Assembly: GCF_025996515.1 (NCBI RefSeq)
Contig: NZ_BLRH01000024.1
Coordinates: 1-64,000, forward strand
Length of the DNA stretch: 64,000 bases
Direction: 5' to 3'
From: Rhizohabitans arisaemae
GTDB lineage: Bacteria; Actinomycetota; Actinomycetes; Streptosporangiales; Streptosporangiaceae
The position numbers and the translations under genes were made by a program. Positions 56,249 to 64,000 of the stretch are shown here, piece by piece. The notes under the pieces are model-generated. The model was not told the origin of the DNA. It did not search any database and saw nothing but the letters and a program-made list of their open reading frames with translations. Numbering within the stretch: position 1 is the first letter of the stretch; the number at the start of each line of letters is the position of its first letter.

Positions 56249-57478
56249 TCACACACCCCCCACAAGCCGACCCGGGGAGAGGAGACCCTGGGGGTCGAAG
56301 CGCTCCTTGACCCGGCGCATCAGCCGTACCGCACCGCCGGGTCCCCAGACGTCGACTCGATCGCGTACGGCGCCCGCCGCCCGCCGCACGATCACCACCC
56401 CGCCCAAGGCGGCGAGGTTCCCACGGATTCTCATGATGAACGCGGCGGTGTCCGGGGCGTCGGCGGGATCCTCGGAAACCCCCACGTGGAGCAGTCCGAA
56501 CCCGCCGCGTGTCCGAGCGGCCACCGCATGGTCGCGGGCGGCCTCGTCGATCTCGCCGAGCACCTCCGAGAACCGCCCGACCGGGAACCGGACCTCGATC
56601 AGCGTGCCGTCGGGGTGGGTGCCCCACCAGGGTGGCGGCCGGTCCGACGTCCGGCCGTCGCCGAGCGACCGCCGCAGCGCCGCCGCACGGCTCTCCGCGG
56701 CGCCGCCTTCGAAGAGCGCCGCCACCTCGGGCGGCCCCTGGGCGGAGTCCCACTCGATCGCGCTCGGTGCCGCCTGCGAGTGCAGCAGGGTCCGCATGGC
56801 CGACACGGCGGTGGCCCGGTCGGCGGGATTCAGGATGAGCCAGGCACATGCGGCGGGGAGCGGGTGGAGCCGGAAGACGGCCTCGACGACCAGGCCCAGG
56901 GTGCCGAAGGCGCCGGTGAACAGCTTGCCCAGGTCGTATCCCGCGACGTTCTTGATCACCTTGCCGCCGGAGCGGGTGATCGTGCCGTCGGCGAGGACGG
57001 TCGTGACGCCGATGAGCAGATCCCGCGGGGCGCCGTACCGGAGTCGGCGCGGTCCGCAGACCGCGGTGGAGATCGTGCCGCCGACGGTGGCGCCGCCCAC
57101 CGGGTCGTCGAGGGCGAGCTGCTGTCCCTGCTCCGCGAGGATTCGGGCCAGCGGGTCCAGCCGTACCCCCGGCTGGACCCGGACGACCAGGTCACCGGCT
57201 TGATGTTCCAGGATTCCGTCGAGGTTTCCCAGGTCGACGAGGAGGTCGGCCCGGCGCGGCGGATTCCCCCAGTCCAGTTTGGTGCCGGCCCCGCGTGCCG
57301 TGACCGCCAGATCGTGATGGGCGGCCAGGCGCATGAGGGCCGCTGCTTCGGCCGCCGTGGCCGGCGCCGCCGTCCAGGACGGGATGACACCCGTGATCGC
57401 GTCGTCCTCGGTGGCCTCGCGGACGTCGGGGCACACTCGGGAGAGCGCGGCGAACAGGCCGCGGTCCGCGGTCACCAC
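56249..57478 (-). CDS. glcE: Glycolate oxidase FAD-binding subunit GlcE
   Basis: The 409-aa subunit has the PCMH-type FAD domain: LAVTARGAGTKLDWGNPPRR, VVRVQPGVRLDPL, GGATVGGTISTAVCGPRRLRYG and KVIKNVAGYDLGKLFTGAFG. It acts with GlcD and GlcF to oxidise glycolate to glyoxylate at the membrane. The GTG start lies within the last seven bases of glcD, so it is co-translated. Confidence 0.92.
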   Translation of the reverse strand: MVTADRGLFAALSRVCPDVREATEDDAITGVIPSWTAAPATAAEAAALMRLAAHHDLAVTARGAGTKLDWGNPPRRADLLVDLGNLDGILEHQAGDLVVRVQPGVRLDPLARILAEQGQQLALDDPVGGATVGGTISTAVCGPRRLRYGAPRDLLIGVTTVLADGTITRSGGKVIKNVAGYDLGKLFTGAFGTLGLVVEAVFRLHPLPAACAWLILNPADRATAVSAMRTLLHSQAAPSAIEWDSAQGPPEVAALFEGGAAESRAAALRRSLGDGRTSDRPPPWWGTHPDGTLIEVRFPVGRFSEVLGEIDEAARDHAVAARTRGGFGLLHVGVSEDPADAPDTAAFIMRIRGNLAALGGVVIVRRAAGAVRDRVDVWGPGGAVRLMRRVKERFDPQGLLSPGRLVGGV

Positions 57479-58920
57479 AGCTCCGCCTCTCCCGACGCGA
57501 CGAGGGGATGGACGCCGCGTCTGACCCCCGGTACCTCACCGCAGAGCCGTGGGGTTGGAAATATCTTGCCCGGGTTGCACAGGTTCCACGGGTCGAAGGC
57601 ACAGCGGAGCCGATGCATCGCGTCCAGGTCGTCCTCGGAGAACATCCTCGGCATGTAGCGGGATTTGTCCACTCCGACCCCGTGCTCGCCGGTGATGGAC
57701 CCGCCGTGCCGGACGCAGAGGTCGAGGATCGCCCCGGAAAGCTCCTCCGCGCGGGCTCCGGCCCGGGGGTCGGCGTCGTCGAACAGGACGAGCGGGTGGA
57801 GGTTGCCGTCTCCGGCGTGGAACACGTTCGCCACGCGGCAGCCGTACTCCGCGGAGAGGGCGTCGATCCTGGCGAGCACCTCCGGCAGGGCGGTGCGCGG
57901 AACCACCCCGTCCTGCACGATGTAGGCGGGGCTGATCCTTCCGACCGCCGCGAACGCCGATTTGCGGCCCTTCCAGATCGCCGCCCGTTCCACGTCGTCC
58001 GCGGCGATCCGGATCTCGAAGGCCTCGGAGCAGAGATCCACCACCTGCGCGTACTCGGCGGCCACCTCCTCTTCGGGGCCGTCCAGCTCGACGATGAGCA
58101 CGGCCCCGGCACCTGGGGGATACTCACAGCGCACCGAGGCTTCGGCGGCTTCGATCGCGAGCGCGTCCATCATCTCGATCGCGGCGGGGACGATCCCCGC
58201 CCCGATGACGGCGGAGACCGCGCGCCCGCCCGCCTCGGTGCTCTCGAACGCCGCCAGCAGGGTCTTGACCTTCTCCGGCAAGCGGGTCAGCCGGACCGTC
58301 GTCTTGGTGGCGATGCCGAGGGTGCCTTCGGACCCGACGAACGCGCCGAGCAGGTCGTACCCCGGATCCAGGGCGTCCAGCGTGACGATCTCCCCGTCGG
58401 GGGTGACGATCTCCGCGGCGAGGACGTGGTTGACGGTGAACCCGTACTTCAGGCAGTGGGCGCCGCCGGAGTTCTCGGCCAGGTTGCCGCCGATGGAGCA
58501 GACCTGCTGGCTGGAGGGATCGGGGGCGTAGTAGTAGCCGTGGGGCAAGGCGGCCTGGGTGATCGCGAGGTTGGTGACGCCGGGTTCGACGACGGCTCGC
58601 CGCCCGACCACGTCGATCTCCAGGACGCGGCGCATGCGTGTGGTCACGATGAGGACCCCGTCACCGCGGGGCAGGGCGCCCCCGGAGAGCCCGGTCCCCG
58701 AGCCGCGGGCGACGTAGGGGGTCCGGGTCCGGACGCATTCGGTGACGACGGCGGCTATCTGCTCGGCCGTCGTCGGCAGGACGACCAGGCCCGGGGTCGT
58801 CCGATGGACGGTCAGGCCGTCGCATTCGTAGGTGCGCAGTCGCACCGGGTCGGTGATCACGCTGTCGGAGCCGAGCAACCCCGTGAACCGCCGCGCGAGC
58901 TCACCCAGTCGATCGGCCAT
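57472..58920 (-). CDS. glcD: Glycolate oxidase subunit GlcD
   Basis: GlcD is the catalytic flavoprotein of glycolate oxidase (close relatives act on D-lactate or 2-hydroxyglutarate). The 482-aa chain has PCMH FAD motifs (YVARGSGTGLSGGALP, GGNLAENSGGAHCLKYG, GSEGTLGIATK) and the C-terminal VFHAGDGNLHPLV and GEHGVGVDKSRYM. AAAGGA is eight bases before the ATG. Order glcD-glcE-glcF-iclR with aceB just upstream supports glycolate use through glyoxylate and malate. Confidence 0.93.
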   Translation of the reverse strand: MADRLGELARRFTGLLGSDSVITDPVRLRTYECDGLTVHRTTPGLVVLPTTAEQIAAVVTECVRTRTPYVARGSGTGLSGGALPRGDGVLIVTTRMRRVLEIDVVGRRAVVEPGVTNLAITQAALPHGYYYAPDPSSQQVCSIGGNLAENSGGAHCLKYGFTVNHVLAAEIVTPDGEIVTLDALDPGYDLLGAFVGSEGTLGIATKTTVRLTRLPEKVKTLLAAFESTEAGGRAVSAVIGAGIVPAAIEMMDALAIEAAEASVRCEYPPGAGAVLIVELDGPEEEVAAEYAQVVDLCSEAFEIRIAADDVERAAIWKGRKSAFAAVGRISPAYIVQDGVVPRTALPEVLARIDALSAEYGCRVANVFHAGDGNLHPLVLFDDADPRAGARAEELSGAILDLCVRHGGSITGEHGVGVDKSRYMPRMFSEDDLDAMHRLRCAFDPWNLCNPGKIFPTPRLCGEVPGVRRGVHPLVASGEAELW

Positions 58921-58973
58921 CGTGTCATCCTTTCCGCGGTGTCGTCACCGTCGTGCCCGTTCGGTCGGCCGCT

Positions 58974-59108
58974 TCAGATGTCCGCCGGTCGCAGGCGTCC
59001 GGTGCGGACGGCGGACCCCGGAGCCGCGACGCGCCAGCCGGGTGAACCGGCGTGCGGGTTCCTGACGACCGTGACGTCGACGATCGGCGGAATGCGGTCA
59101 GTGGCCAT
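58974..59108 (-). CDS. Small protein ahead of glcD, 44 aa (tentative)
   Basis: ATG at 59108 opens MATDRIPPIVDVTVVRNPHA and ends ...GRLRPADI; the first half looks like a real beta strand and third positions are G/C-rich. No family is recognised. It would be the first frame after the candidate operators and 53 bases before glcD, so it could be a leader peptide or a small subunit. No good ribosome site is seen. Confidence 0.4.
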   Translation of the reverse strand: MATDRIPPIVDVTVVRNPHAGSPGWRVAAPGSAVRTGRLRPADI

Positions 59109-59158
59109 ACACGCAGAGTAGCCACTTGGCGTTCGGTGCTGTCAAGGTGTTCATCAGC

Positions 59159-59186
59159 TTTCGAAATAGAGCTCAATATTTCGAAA
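59159..59186 (-). promoter_or_regulatory. Twin TTTCGAAA palindromes upstream of the glc operon
   Basis: TTTCGAAA occurs at 59159-59166 and 59179-59186, 20 bp apart centre to centre, i.e. on the same helix face, in the only AT-rich part of the aceB-glcD gap. A dimer-of-dimers operator, perhaps for the operon's IclR protein, is likely. Confidence 0.55.
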
Positions 59187-59244
59187 CTAGTCTCGATAAC
59201 ATTCGGAGGGTCTTCATGCTTGGCCCTCGAGAGCCGTACGGAAT

Positions 59245-59270
59245 CCTGATCCGTCCGAGGACGGATCAGG
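59245..59270 (-). terminator. aceB terminator hairpin
   Basis: CCTGATCCGTCC (59245-59256) and GGACGGATCAGG (59259-59270) are exact inverses. It lies 13 bases after the aceB stop and separates aceB from the glc operon. Confidence 0.75.
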
Positions 59271-59283
59271 ACCGTCTTGGCGT

Positions 59284-60870
59284 TCACGTCATGGCGGCGT
59301 ACGCGGGGAGCGTGAGGAACTCCGCGAAGTCGTCGTCGAGGGCGACCTTCGTGAAGAGCGTCACGGCTTGCCCGTACAGCGCCTCGTCGTAACCCGGTTC
59401 GGCCGCGATTCCGGCGAGCTCCTCGGCGATGATCCGCTCAACCAGTTCCTTGGTCACGGTCGTCCCGTCGGAGAGTTTCACCGCGTTGTGGGTCCACTGC
59501 CAGATCTGGGATCGGGAGATCTCCGCGGTGGCGGCGTCCTCCATGAGGTTGTGGATGGCGACGGCGCCGTTCCCCGCCATCCAGGCGGCGAGGTAGCGGA
59601 GGGCGACGTCCACGTTGCCGCGCAGGCCCGCCTCGGTGATCTCGCCGGGGGTCTTGGCGACCGAGAGGAGGTCGGCGGCCGAGACGCTCACGTCCTCGCG
59701 CAGGCGGTCCAGCTGGTTCGGCCTGCCCCCGAGCACGGAGTCGAAGACCTCGCGGCAGACCGGCACCAGGTCGGGGTGGGCCACCCACGAGCCGTCGAAG
59801 CCGTCGCCCGACTCCCGGGTCTTGTCGCCGCGGACCTTCTCCAGGGCGACCGTGTTGACCGACGGGTCCCGCCGGGAGGGGATGAAGGCCGCCATGCCCC
59901 CGATGGCGTGGGCACCGCGCCGGTGGCAGGTCCGGACCAGAAGCTCGGTGTAGGCCCGCATGAACGGGGCGGTCATCGTCACCGAGTTCCGCTCCGGCAG
60001 CAGGAACTCACGGCCCCGGGTGCGGAACTTCTTGATCACGCTGAACAGGTAGTCCCATCGCCCGGCGTTGAGACCCGCGGAGTGCTCGCGCAGCTCGTAC
60101 AGGATCTCCTCCATCTCGAACGCGGCCGGGTAGGTCTCGATGAGGACGGTGGCCCGGATCGTCCCGCGGGGGATGCCGAGGACCTCCTGCGCCCGGACGA
60201 ACACGTCGTTCCACAGTCGCGCCTCCAGATGGGACTCCATCTTCGGCAGGTAGAAGTACGGGCCCCGCCCCTTGGCGAGCTGCCGCCGCGCGCAGTGGAA
60301 GAAGTAGAGGCCGAAGTCGAACAGGGAGCCCGACATCGGCTCCCCGTCGACCAGGAGGTGCTTCTCGGGCAGGTGCCAGCCTCGCGGCCGGACCACGATC
60401 ACGGCCAGTTCCCCGTCCGGCCGGAGCGCGTACCGCTTGTCGCCGACGTTGAAGTCGATCGTCCTGTCCAGGGCGTCCCGGAGGTTGAGCTGCCCCTGGA
60501 CCATGTTCTCCCACAGCGGGGAGTTGGCGTCCTCGAAGTCGGCGAGCCAGACCTTGGCGCCCGAGTTGAGGGCGTTCACGGTCATCTTCCGGTCGGTGGG
60601 ACCGGTGATCTCGACGCGCCGGTCCACCAGGCCGGGGGCCGGTTCGGCCACCCGCCACGAGGGGTCGGCGCGTATGCCGGCGGTCTCGTCGAGGAAGTCC
60701 AGCGTCCCACCCGCCTCCAGGTGTGCCTGCCGCTCCTCCCGCGCCTTGAGCAGGTCCTGTCTGCGTGCCCCGAATTCCCGCTGAAGCAGGGCCAGCAGGT
60801 CGAGTGCCTCCGGGGTGAGGATCTCGTCGTACCGCGGATGGAGTGGGCCGGTGATCTCGACACCCTGCAT
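59284..60870 (-). CDS. aceB: Malate synthase A
   Basis: Malate synthase joins glyoxylate and acetyl-CoA to malate. The 528-aa length and motifs fit the A form: [105 protein letters not shown], and [13 protein letters not shown] at 60870 follows GGTGAG; GTG three codons earlier is an alternative. With glycolate oxidase next door it forms a glycolate-to-malate route. Confidence 0.95.
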   Translation of the reverse strand: MQGVEITGPLHPRYDEILTPEALDLLALLQREFGARRQDLLKAREERQAHLEAGGTLDFLDETAGIRADPSWRVAEPAPGLVDRRVEITGPTDRKMTVNALNSGAKVWLADFEDANSPLWENMVQGQLNLRDALDRTIDFNVGDKRYALRPDGELAVIVVRPRGWHLPEKHLLVDGEPMSGSLFDFGLYFFHCARRQLAKGRGPYFYLPKMESHLEARLWNDVFVRAQEVLGIPRGTIRATVLIETYPAAFEMEEILYELREHSAGLNAGRWDYLFSVIKKFRTRGREFLLPERNSVTMTAPFMRAYTELLVRTCHRRGAHAIGGMAAFIPSRRDPSVNTVALEKVRGDKTRESGDGFDGSWVAHPDLVPVCREVFDSVLGGRPNQLDRLREDVSVSAADLLSVAKTPGEITEAGLRGNVDVALRYLAAWMAGNGAVAIHNLMEDAATAEISRSQIWQWTHNAVKLSDGTTVTKELVERIIAEELAGIAAEPGYDEALYGQAVTLFTKVALDDDFAEFLTLPAYAAMT

Positions 60871-60884
60871 GACACTCACCAGTC

Positions 60885-60901
60885 TTTCCGTATAGTGGAA
60901 A
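60885..60901 (-). promoter_or_regulatory. Palindrome at the aceB promoter
   Basis: TTTCC-GTATAGT-GGAAA, 15 bases before aceB, with a degenerate second copy (TTTCA...GGAAT) at 60907-60923. IclR-family operators often have this TTTCC/GGAAA shape. It differs from the TTTCGAAA boxes at glcD. Confidence 0.5.
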
Positions 60902-61063
60902 ATATCTTTCAAATTGTGGAATAACGCTACTTTGTTGGACTGAGCTCGGTCAACACGCTGGCCTCCTCCCCGGGGGTACGTCCCGGTAATCCCTGAGGGG
61001 GAGGGCGAAGACCGCTCCCCAGGGGGAGGAACCGGGGCCGCACCGCAGGCGATACTCCCTGCC

Positions 61064-61765
61064 ATGGGAATGGCACAACGGGTCTGCGGTCCGGCCGTGG
61101 TCCTGGCGTCGGCGCTGGCCGTCGCCGGATGCGGGATCATCGGCACCGAATCGCGGGAGACGAAGACCTACCAGGTCGCGGATGCGGTGCACACACTGGA
61201 TGTGCAGTCGGGAGCCGGGGACGTCACGGTCGTGGAGTCGGATCGGTCCGGCGTCGCCGTCACGGAGACGCTCTACTGGGGAGGCGACCGGCCGACGACC
61301 GAGCGCCCGGTGTCGGGTGGGACGCTGACCCTCGCCTACTCGTGCGGGGGCGGTCTGTTCGGCATCAAGAACTGCGGTGTCGACTACCGGGTCGAGATTC
61401 CCCGGGGGATGAGGCTCGTCAAAGTGGGCACCGGGGCGGGGGACGTCCGGCTGGAGGGGGTCGGCGCGACGCTCGACATCGGGGCCGGAGCCGGCGACAT
61501 CACCGCGGTGAGGCTGGTCGCCGGACGGACGAAGGCCGAGTCCGGGGCCGGTGACGTGGATCTGGCCTTCACCGACGCCCCCGACCAGGTGGAGGTCGAG
61601 ACGGGTGCCGGCGACGGGACGCTCCGGCTGCCTCCGGGACCCTACGCGGTCACGCTGCACACCGGCGCGGGAAGCGAGACGGTTCACATCGACCGGGATC
61701 CGAACGCGCCGCGAAAGATCAGCGTGCAGACGGGGGCCGGGAACGTCAACCTGCTTAAGGTTTAA
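61064..61765 (+). CDS. DUF4097 beta-solenoid lipoprotein
   Basis: The 233-aa protein has a lipoprotein signal ending AVAGC (C23), then seven short beta turns with the repeat x-G-A-G-D/S/N-V/I ([44 protein letters not shown]), typical of DUF4097 beta-solenoids. It would be anchored outside the membrane. Function unknown. GATACT lies seven bases before the ATG, so it may be leaderless. Divergent from aceB. Confidence 0.85.
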   Translation: MGMAQRVCGPAVVLASALAVAGCGIIGTESRETKTYQVADAVHTLDVQSGAGDVTVVESDRSGVAVTETLYWGGDRPTTERPVSGGTLTLAYSCGGGLFGIKNCGVDYRVEIPRGMRLVKVGTGAGDVRLEGVGATLDIGAGAGDITAVRLVAGRTKAESGAGDVDLAFTDAPDQVEVETGAGDGTLRLPPGPYAVTLHTGAGSETVHIDRDPNAPRKISVQTGAGNVNLLKV

Positions 61766-61842
61766 CCGGATGAGAGTTGCCGTCCCGCCGTGGGAACATC
61801 TGGGGGAAGACGTGGGGGCGTCGAGGCGTTGACCTAATAGAG

Positions 61843-63285
61843 ATGACATTTATGCATAAAGACTCTTACGTACCTGATAACGACCTTCTCGATGAGGATT
61901 ACCCCGAGAACGGTGATCTGGATCTGGCCGAGCGCCGGGCGTTGCGCCGGGTGGCGGGGCTCTCCACCGAACTCACCGACATCACCGAGGTCGAGTACCG
62001 CCGGCTCCGGTTGGAGCGGGTCGTCCTGGTCGGCGTGTGGACCGGTGGGACGCTGCGCGACGCCGAGAACTCGCTGCAGGAACTCGCGCTGCTGGCCGAG
62101 ACGGCCGGGTCCGAGGTCCTGGAAGGGCTGATCCAGCGGCGTCAGCGGCCGGACCCGGCGACCTACATCGGATCGGGCAAGGCCGAAGAGCTGCGTGAGA
62201 TCGTCATCGCGACGGGCGCCGACACGGTGATCTGCGACGGTGAGCTCGCCCCCGGGCAGCTACGCCGGCTGGAGGAGCTCACCCAGGTCAAGGTCATCGA
62301 CCGTACGGCGCTGATCCTCGACATCTTCGCCCAGCACGCGCGGAGCCGCGAGGGCAAGGCGCAGGTCGAGCTGGCCCAGCTCAACTACCTTCTCCCCAGG
62401 CTTCGCGGCTGGGGTGGGAACCTCTCCCGCCAGGTGGGCGGTCGCGCCGCCGGGGGTGTGGGTATCGGTGGCCGCGGTCCCGGTGAGACCAAGATCGAGC
62501 TGGATCGGCGCCGGATCCGGACGAGGATCGCCAAGCTGCGCAGGCAGCTGTCCGAGATGACGGTCTCGCGGGAGACCAAGCGGTCCCGGCGCGAGGACCG
62601 GGAGGTCCCCGCCGTCGCCATCGCCGGGTACACCAACGCCGGCAAGTCCTCGCTGCTGAACAGGCTCACCGGGGCGGGGGTCCTGGTGGAGGACGCGCTC
62701 TTCGCGACGCTGGACCCGACGGTCCGGCGCGCGCGCACGCCGGACGGCCGGGTCTTCACCCTCGCCGACACCGTCGGATTCGTCCGGCACCTTCCCCATC
62801 AGCTCATCGAGGCGTTCCGCTCCACGCTGGAGGAGGTCGCGGACGCCGATCTGATCCTGCACGTGGTGGACGGATCGCACCCCGATCCGGAGTTGCAGCT
62901 CGCCGCGGTACGCGAGGTGCTGGCCGAGATCGAGGCCTCCGACATCCCGGAGGTCGTCGTGGTCAACAAGGCCGACGCGGCGGATCCCGTGGTGCTCGCC
63001 CGGATCACCTCCCGCGAGCGCCACAGCGTGGTCGTCTCCGCGCGGACGGGTGCGGGCGTCGAGGAGCTGCTCGCGCTGATCGAGCGCGATCTGCCCAGGC
63101 CCGCACGGGAGATCCACGCCATGGTTCCCTACAGCCGGGGAGACCTCGTGGCACGCGTCCACCGGGAGGGTGAGATCATCTCGTCCGAGCACCACGGCGA
63201 CGGAACCGTGCTGCACGCCAGGGTCTCGGCGAGTCTGCTGGCGGAGCTGGAGGGCTTCCTGACCCCCGCGTCGGCCACGCGCTGA
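61843..63285 (+). CDS. hflX: Ribosome-associated GTPase HflX
   Basis: HflX splits stalled ribosomes. The 480-aa protein has the N-terminal HflX domain (ATYIGSGKAEELREIV, LNYLLPRLRGWGGNLSRQ, GPGETKIELDRRRIR) and the GTPase domain with G1 GYTNAGKSS (262-270), G3 DTVGFVRHLP, and G4 VNKADAAD. It is last of the conserved block in this window. ATG at 61843 or 61852 could be used; neither has a strong ribosome site. Confidence 0.95.
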   Translation: MTFMHKDSYVPDNDLLDEDYPENGDLDLAERRALRRVAGLSTELTDITEVEYRRLRLERVVLVGVWTGGTLRDAENSLQELALLAETAGSEVLEGLIQRRQRPDPATYIGSGKAEELREIVIATGADTVICDGELAPGQLRRLEELTQVKVIDRTALILDIFAQHARSREGKAQVELAQLNYLLPRLRGWGGNLSRQVGGRAAGGVGIGGRGPGETKIELDRRRIRTRIAKLRRQLSEMTVSRETKRSRREDREVPAVAIAGYTNAGKSSLLNRLTGAGVLVEDALFATLDPTVRRARTPDGRVFTLADTVGFVRHLPHQLIEAFRSTLEEVADADLILHVVDGSHPDPELQLAAVREVLAEIEASDIPEVVVVNKADAADPVVLARITSRERHSVVVSARTGAGVEELLALIERDLPRPAREIHAMVPYSRGDLVARVHREGEIISSEHHGDGTVLHARVSASLLAELEGFLTPASATR

Positions 63286-63321
63286 CCCGGGGGCGGGGGC
63301 CAGGCGGACCGGTGACTCGGA

Positions 63322-63365
63322 CAAAAGCCGGAGGCGGTATCAATGGCGGCTTTTGCGGTGTTTTT
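63322..63365 (+). terminator. Rho-independent terminator of hflX
   Basis: CAAAAGCCG (63322-63330) pairs with CGGCTTTTG (63347-63355) and is followed by CGGTG and TTTTT. It is 36 bases after the hflX stop. Confidence 0.9.
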
Positions 63366-63743
63366 CGCGGACCTTGAGTGCCGTCGTGATCACCACTACG
63401 ATAAGGAAAGTCTTAGCGGTAAATAGCGTTAAATTTGTGATGCTTCCTTTGGCGACTTCGAGAATGGCCGTGCCAGGAGGGGGCTGCTGCGGCAATTAGG
63501 CCTTGACCTGCGGGTGAGTGAACGAGGACGCTGTAGGTGGGCGGGAAGGTCGAACCGGATGTCGTGGAGGGGACCCGGCGTTCTTCCCAATAACCCTGTA
63601 CAGCGAGCCGACCTGTGAAATAACGTAACTGAACTGAAATCGCCAGCCTCGTGAACGGCGATCATCGAGTGGTGCCCACCGCCGGCCGTCCGGTTGCGGT
63701 GCAACCCTGGCAGCGGTATGAGGATGAGAGCAGGAGACCCCCG
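63366..63743 (+). other. Long gap before hutI, possible leader RNA
   Basis: No gene of normal length is supported. The left part is AT-rich (63390-63440). A 6-bp perfect hairpin GGTTGC-GGT-GCAACC is at 63692-63706, then GGCAGCGGTATGAGGATGAG leads into the ribosome site of the small ORF at 63744. I cannot assign it to a known riboswitch class. Confidence 0.4.
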
Positions 63744-63893
63744 ATGGCGTCCGGACGTCGTGTTGGACACCACGCGAACGCGTGTGGGCTATCGGCTGCG
63801 CGTGACCTGGGTTACTCTCACGACACGACAGATGCCCCCTTTCGGGCGATCCGCCGCACTTCTCGGGCGCGTCGGCGGGCGGTGATGCGATGA
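63744..63893 (+). CDS. Small ORF coupled to hutI, 49 aa (tentative)
   Basis: ATG at 63744 has GGAG seven bases upstream, and the stop overlaps the next start as ATGA. The product is Arg/His/Ala-rich (MASGRRVGHHANACGLSAAR...) and ends in RRRAVMR. No family is recognised. It may be a leader peptide for translational coupling. Confidence 0.4.
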   Translation: MASGRRVGHHANACGLSAARDLGYSHDTTDAPFRAIRRTSRARRRAVMR

Positions 63894-64000
63894 CAGTACG
63901 GTTGTTGACCAACATCGGCCGGTTGTGGACCGGGTCCGATGTCTGCAGCAACGCCGCGATCCTCGTGCACAACGACCGGATCGCCTGGGTGGGCCGTGCC
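63890..64000 (+). CDS. hutI: Imidazolonepropionase, N-terminal part
   Basis: The 37 visible residues begin MTVRLLTNIGRLWTGSDVCS and continue NAAILVHNDRIAWVGRA, the beta-strand start of HutI-type amidohydrolases (T-N-x-x-x-L-W-T-G, then D-R-I-A-W-V-G). HutI opens imidazolone propionate in histidine breakdown. The gene is cut by the window end before any metal ligand, so another amidohydrolase is possible. ATG overlaps the previous stop. Confidence 0.6.
   Translation, partial: MTVRLLTNIGRLWTGSDVCSNAAILVHNDRIAWVGRA

Noticed and set aside
58925..59287. 120-codon minus-strand frame upstream of glcD
   Set aside because: It spans the aceB terminator and both TTTCGAAA boxes; the shorter frame at 58974-59108 is a better candidate.
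1..64000. CRISPR arrays, insertion sequences, prophage
   Set aside because: No regularly spaced direct repeats with unique spacers, and no transposase, integrase or phage structural proteins were seen. The tandem repeats found are contiguous minisatellites.

Overview
The window is high-GC actinobacterial chromosome. It shows mostly G/C third codon positions, many GTG starts, several probable leaderless genes, GNTR-free ROK/CUT1 sugar modules and a dapA-rnj-ftsK-rimO-pgsA-cinA-clgR ... lhr ... recA-recX-rny ... gluABCD-miaB-miaA-dapF ... hflX order that I know from Streptomyces and relatives. The style fits Streptosporangiales (Streptosporangium/Nonomuraea-like), but that placement is an inference.

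Layout. 1-39 is the 3' end of a 5S rRNA, followed by a strong terminator and an odd G+T-rich tract. 357-3143 holds an unrecognised conserved-looking protein, menA, a GNAT acetyltransferase and a CGNR zinc-finger regulator. 3290-14318 carries an R2-like diiron protein and then the core block dapA, RNase J, ftsK, a RodZ-like protein, rimO, pgsA, cinA-type amidase, clgR and dps. 14381-28748 is the accessory part: a TauE-type exporter with a cysteine-free Rrf2 regulator, a membrane/EEP phosphatase fusion, and a locus for amino-sugar or muropeptide use (two ROK regulators with duplicated 60-bp promoter/operator modules, nagZ, a CUT1 ABC importer without its own ATPase, and a VanX-type D-Ala-D-Ala dipeptidase). 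It also holds an SDR and a FOXRED2-like flavoprotein. 29005-38926 is DNA repair and RNA decay: lhr helicase, DUF3046, recA with a clear LexA box, recX and RNase Y.

38960-49005 has a prolyl-oligopeptidase-like peptidase, the glutamate-type importer gluABCD (divergent from miaB), a dioxygenase-fold protein, an orphan antitoxin-like protein, miaA and dapF. 49056-54090 has a SCO6745-type protein, a large TPR-like protein, an SDR, a cupin and a secreted HNH nuclease lipoprotein. 54186-60870 is a glycolate/glyoxylate module (iclR-glcF-glcE-glcD and malate synthase aceB, all leftward) with two kinds of palindromic candidate operators. 61064-64000 has a DUF4097 lipoprotein, hflX with a textbook terminator, and the start of a probable hutI.

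Themes. Cell-wall supply and reuse recur: dapA and dapF make meso-diaminopimelate, and nagZ, the VanX-like peptidase and the sugar importer could recover wall fragments. RNA maturation and decay is also well represented (RNase J, RNase Y, miaA, miaB, rimO, hflX). Non-coding structure is rich: perfect long hairpins sit at most convergent gene ends and inside the glu operon, and several short tandem duplications sit at gene edges. No tRNA, CRISPR array, transposase or prophage was recognised.
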